A stretch of DNA of 7,311 nucleotides from the NCBI GenBank assembly GCA_900553985.1, contig USFW01000048.1, positions 1-7,311 of the forward strand, in the 5' to 3' direction. A program made the translations under genes and the position numbers. This DNA is from an uncultured Clostridium sp. Its GTDB lineage: Bacteria; Bacillota; Clostridia; TANB77; CAG-508. The stretch's first letter is position 1; each line of letters starts with the position of its first letter. The notes beneath the pieces are model-generated. The model did not search any database. It was given only the letters and a program-made list of their open reading frames with translations, and was not told the DNA's origin. Positions 5,707-7,311 of the stretch are shown here, in pieces.

Positions 5707-7152
5707 CTATCCTTTTTTTACTAATTTATCAAATAAGTCATTATATATTTTATCTGAATCCAAATAAGTTACAAACTTTATTTTTCTATCATTCTCATTA
5801 AAACTATAACTCAAGTCTTTATTGATTTTTGGACAATCCATTTTCTTTTCTTCAAACCATTCTTTATTTATTAAATAAGCAATAACACTTATATCCCAAA
5901 TTGTTCTTCTTGTTTGAATTCCATGTATTCCATCATCATAAAATCTACTACATAGATAATTGCAAAGTTCATTTTTTCCTTTTAAATAATGTTCTAATTC
6001 ATATATTGATATTTTTAAATTAGATGCAACACCATTGCAAGGAATAATTGTTAAGTTTGCTTTTGATGAAAATATCTCCTTTATAGCTTGTACATCTTGT
6101 CTGAAATTAAATTCTTTATTATTATTACATATTGGACTATGTCCTCCAAGCCATATAATTTCAATCTTGTCTACAATACTAGGTGCTTTTTGAATTGCTA
6201 AAGCTACATTTGTGATTGCTCCAATTGCCATAATGTATGTTTTTTCGTTTTTCTTTACAATCTCAATTATTTTTTCTACTGCTTCATTTGTTTCGTTATA
6301 GCCGTTTTCTATATAACCGTTACTTCCTTTAAATACTTTATTTTTTGTATCAAAATTTAACCAATTGCAAATTTTTAATATTTCTCGATAACTCTTTTCT
6401 TGTCCTTCTTCTACGCTAATATCATTATCATGGTGATATGGTGCTACTGTAATAGCTTCTATATTAAACTTATTTTGTGATAAAAGCATATATGCAAGAG
6501 CAAATTGGTCATCACATTCATTATATGTATCTGTATCTAGTATAACATTTATTTTGTCTATATTTTTATCTTTTTTATATAATTTAGATATCTTTGAATA
6601 TATTTCTTTCCAATTTGATACTTTTTCAAAATTTTCATTATTCTTATTATATCTTGTATTCATAAATAGAACATTTGTGCCAATTTTTTCTATATTTACA
6701 GCTGTTTGAGTGCTATCTTCTATCATAATATCAATATTATTTTCTTTACATACATTTGCTTTTTCTTCTTTGTTATAAGCATTTGTTAGAATTAACTTAT
6801 CATAAACGATATTGTATTTTGCTAACCATTCCTCTGTAAGCTTATATGGATTATTATATTCTCCATTATTTCTTCCAGATATGATAATAATTTCGTTACC
6901 ATCTTCTTTTAATTTTTTTATTGTTTCTGTTGCTCTATTAAGGGGTTGTAATTTTTTAGCTATTCTTTCAATATTATTTTTATAGAATTCTGATTCTTCT
7001 TTTTCGGTCCAATCAAACATTCCATATCTTATAAAAACATCTTCGTTTATAATTCCTGTATTTCTTAGTTCTTTATCATGTTTTAAATATTCTTTTAATA
7101 ATTCATCATTAAAATTAGAGATAACATTATCTATATCTATTCCTATTTTCAT
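5707..7152 (-). CDS. Fusion of HAD 5'-nucleotidase and inosine-uridine-type nucleoside hydrolase
   Basis: The protein is 481 residues from the chosen ATG. Residues 1-190 form a HAD domain resembling the NT5C/putative nucleotidase family: GIDIDNVI with Asp6 and Asp8, IISGR with Ser92, Lys131 and MIEDS with Glu145-Asp146. Residues 200-480 form a nucleoside hydrolase: ILDTDTYNECDDQFAL (Asp206, Asp208, Asp214, Asp215, calcium site), GAITN (311-315), WLGGH (334-338) and TIWDISVIAYL with Asp420. The first domain would remove phosphate from a nucleoside monophosphate. The second would split the nucleoside into base and ribose. An upstream in-frame TTG (7171-7173) would add seven residues, but it would put the strong AGGGGAG site inside the gene; that site lies 8 bases before the ATG at 7150-7152, so the ATG is preferred. 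The acyltransferase gene follows after two bases. Confidence 0.88.
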   Translation of the reverse strand: MKIGIDIDNVISNFNDELLKEYLKHDKELRNTGIINEDVFIRYGMFDWTEKEESEFYKNNIERIAKKLQPLNRATETIKKLKEDGNEIIIISGRNNGEYNNPYKLTEEWLAKYNIVYDKLILTNAYNKEEKANVCKENNIDIMIEDSTQTAVNIEKIGTNVLFMNTRYNKNNENFEKVSNWKEIYSKISKLYKKDKNIDKINVILDTDTYNECDDQFALAYMLLSQNKFNIEAITVAPYHHDNDISVEEGQEKSYREILKICNWLNFDTKNKVFKGSNGYIENGYNETNEAVEKIIEIVKKNEKTYIMAIGAITNVALAIQKAPSIVDKIEIIWLGGHSPICNNNKEFNFRQDVQAIKEIFSSKANLTIIPCNGVASNLKISIYELEHYLKGKNELCNYLCSRFYDDGIHGIQTRRTIWDISVIAYLINKEWFEEKKMDCPKINKDLSYSFNENDRKIKFVTYLDSDKIYNDLFDKLVKKG

Positions 7153-7181
7153 TTTCTCATCTCCCCTATACAATTATTCAT
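7149..7181 (-). CDS. Possible 10-codon leader ORF overlapping the fusion gene start
   Basis: The minus strand encodes MNNCIGEMRK from an ATG at 7179-7181, with AAAGGAAG (7189-7196) seven bases upstream. Its TGA stop (7149-7151) overlaps the ATG of the fusion gene in an ATGA arrangement, a classic layout for coupled translation. The fusion gene also has its own binding site inside this ORF. The peptide has no codon repeats suggesting attenuation. It may be chance, but both the ribosome site and the overlap are well placed. Confidence 0.35.
   Translation of the reverse strand: MNNCIGEMRK
7161..7167 (-). promoter_or_regulatory. Ribosome binding site that fixes the fusion gene start
   Basis: AGGGGAG on the minus strand lies eight bases before the ATG at 7150-7152. 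It supports that start over the in-frame TTG at 7171-7173. The 7182-7239 stretch further upstream is A/T-rich, with no clear terminator or promoter, consistent with read-through from the amidotransferase gene. Confidence 0.75.
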
Positions 7182-7239
7182 AGCAATACTTCCTTTCAAA
7201 ATCAAATGATTAAATTTAATTTTCTTTGTTTTAGAAATA

Positions 7240-7311
7240 CTACAAATTTATGAAACTTTTGAAAAAACTTAAATCATTCATTTTTTCTGGATGCCATTGA
7301 ACTCCTATAAC
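7240..7311 (-). CDS. C-terminus of a class I glutamine amidotransferase (peptidase C26, gamma-glutamyl hydrolase type), partial
   Basis: The last 23 codons and a TAG stop (7240-7242) are present; the rest is beyond the right edge. The peptide VIGVQWHPEKMNDLSFFKSF contains the GVQWHPE motif, which supplies the catalytic His and Glu of the class I glutamine amidotransferase triad. Tryptophan before HPE is typical of the peptidase C26 / gamma-glutamyl-GABA hydrolase group (PuuD-like). GuaA and anthranilate synthase components usually have Phe there. Full-length members are about 230-250 residues and cleave gamma-glutamyl amides. The stop lies 87 bases before the fusion gene ATG on the same strand with no visible terminator, so it is probably the preceding gene of the same operon. 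Confidence 0.82.
   Translation of the reverse strand, partial: VIGVQWHPEKMNDLSFFKSFINL

Noticed and set aside
7171..7173. TTG as start of the fusion gene
   Set aside because: The strong AGGGGAG site would then be inside the coding region, and the ATG at 7150-7152 has ideal spacing and begins right at the HAD core strand.
2819..7311. Reading the cassette as an anti-phage nucleotide-depletion system
   Set aside because: HD, nucleotidase and nucleoside hydrolase domains invite the idea, but there is no sensor, effector switch, mobile element or defence-gene neighbour. A metabolic role explains the genes more simply.

Overview
The window is strongly A/T-rich, with AGGAG-type ribosome binding sites and every supported gene on the minus strand. 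The families present (ECF sigma factor with a membrane anti-sigma factor, YccF, peptidase C26, Cof-type HAD, GNAT-like acyltransferase) suggest a low-GC Gram-positive bacterium, most likely a Clostridium-like member of the Firmicutes. No sequence here fixes the genus. No tRNA, rRNA, CRISPR array, transposase or integrase is visible.

Reading in the direction of transcription (right to left), the window opens with the last 23 codons of a class I glutamine amidotransferase of the peptidase C26 type (7240-7311). An apparent operon follows. It holds a fusion protein joining a HAD-type 5'-nucleotidase to a nucleoside hydrolase (5707-7152), a GNAT-like acyltransferase (4829-5704), a Cof-type HAD phosphatase (3982-4779), an HD-domain phosphohydrolase (3336-3944) and a small HAD phosphatase (2819-3289). 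Gaps between these genes are 2 to 87 bases and no hairpin terminator was seen between them. A perfect 16-bp inverted repeat at 2662-2700 probably ends the unit. The cassette carries four predicted phosphohydrolase domains and one nucleoside hydrolase domain, so it reads as nucleotide or phosphometabolite breakdown. The true substrate is not evident from sequence.

The second region is a two-gene regulatory operon: an ECF sigma factor (2113-2601) and its overlapping single-pass membrane anti-sigma factor (1359-2123). It is closed by a hairpin terminator at 1298-1338. The sigma gene has an unusual ribosome binding site built on a run of seven G.

The third region is a monocistronic alpha/beta hydrolase (235-1131) with its own extended -10 promoter candidate. 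Beyond it, at the left edge, is a YccF-family membrane protein fragment that has no start codon and an in-frame stop, so it is probably a pseudogene.

The most notable item is the nucleotidase/nucleoside hydrolase fusion. It could convert a nucleoside monophosphate to free base, ribose and phosphate within one polypeptide. It sits in a multi-hydrolase cassette with no function I can name with confidence.
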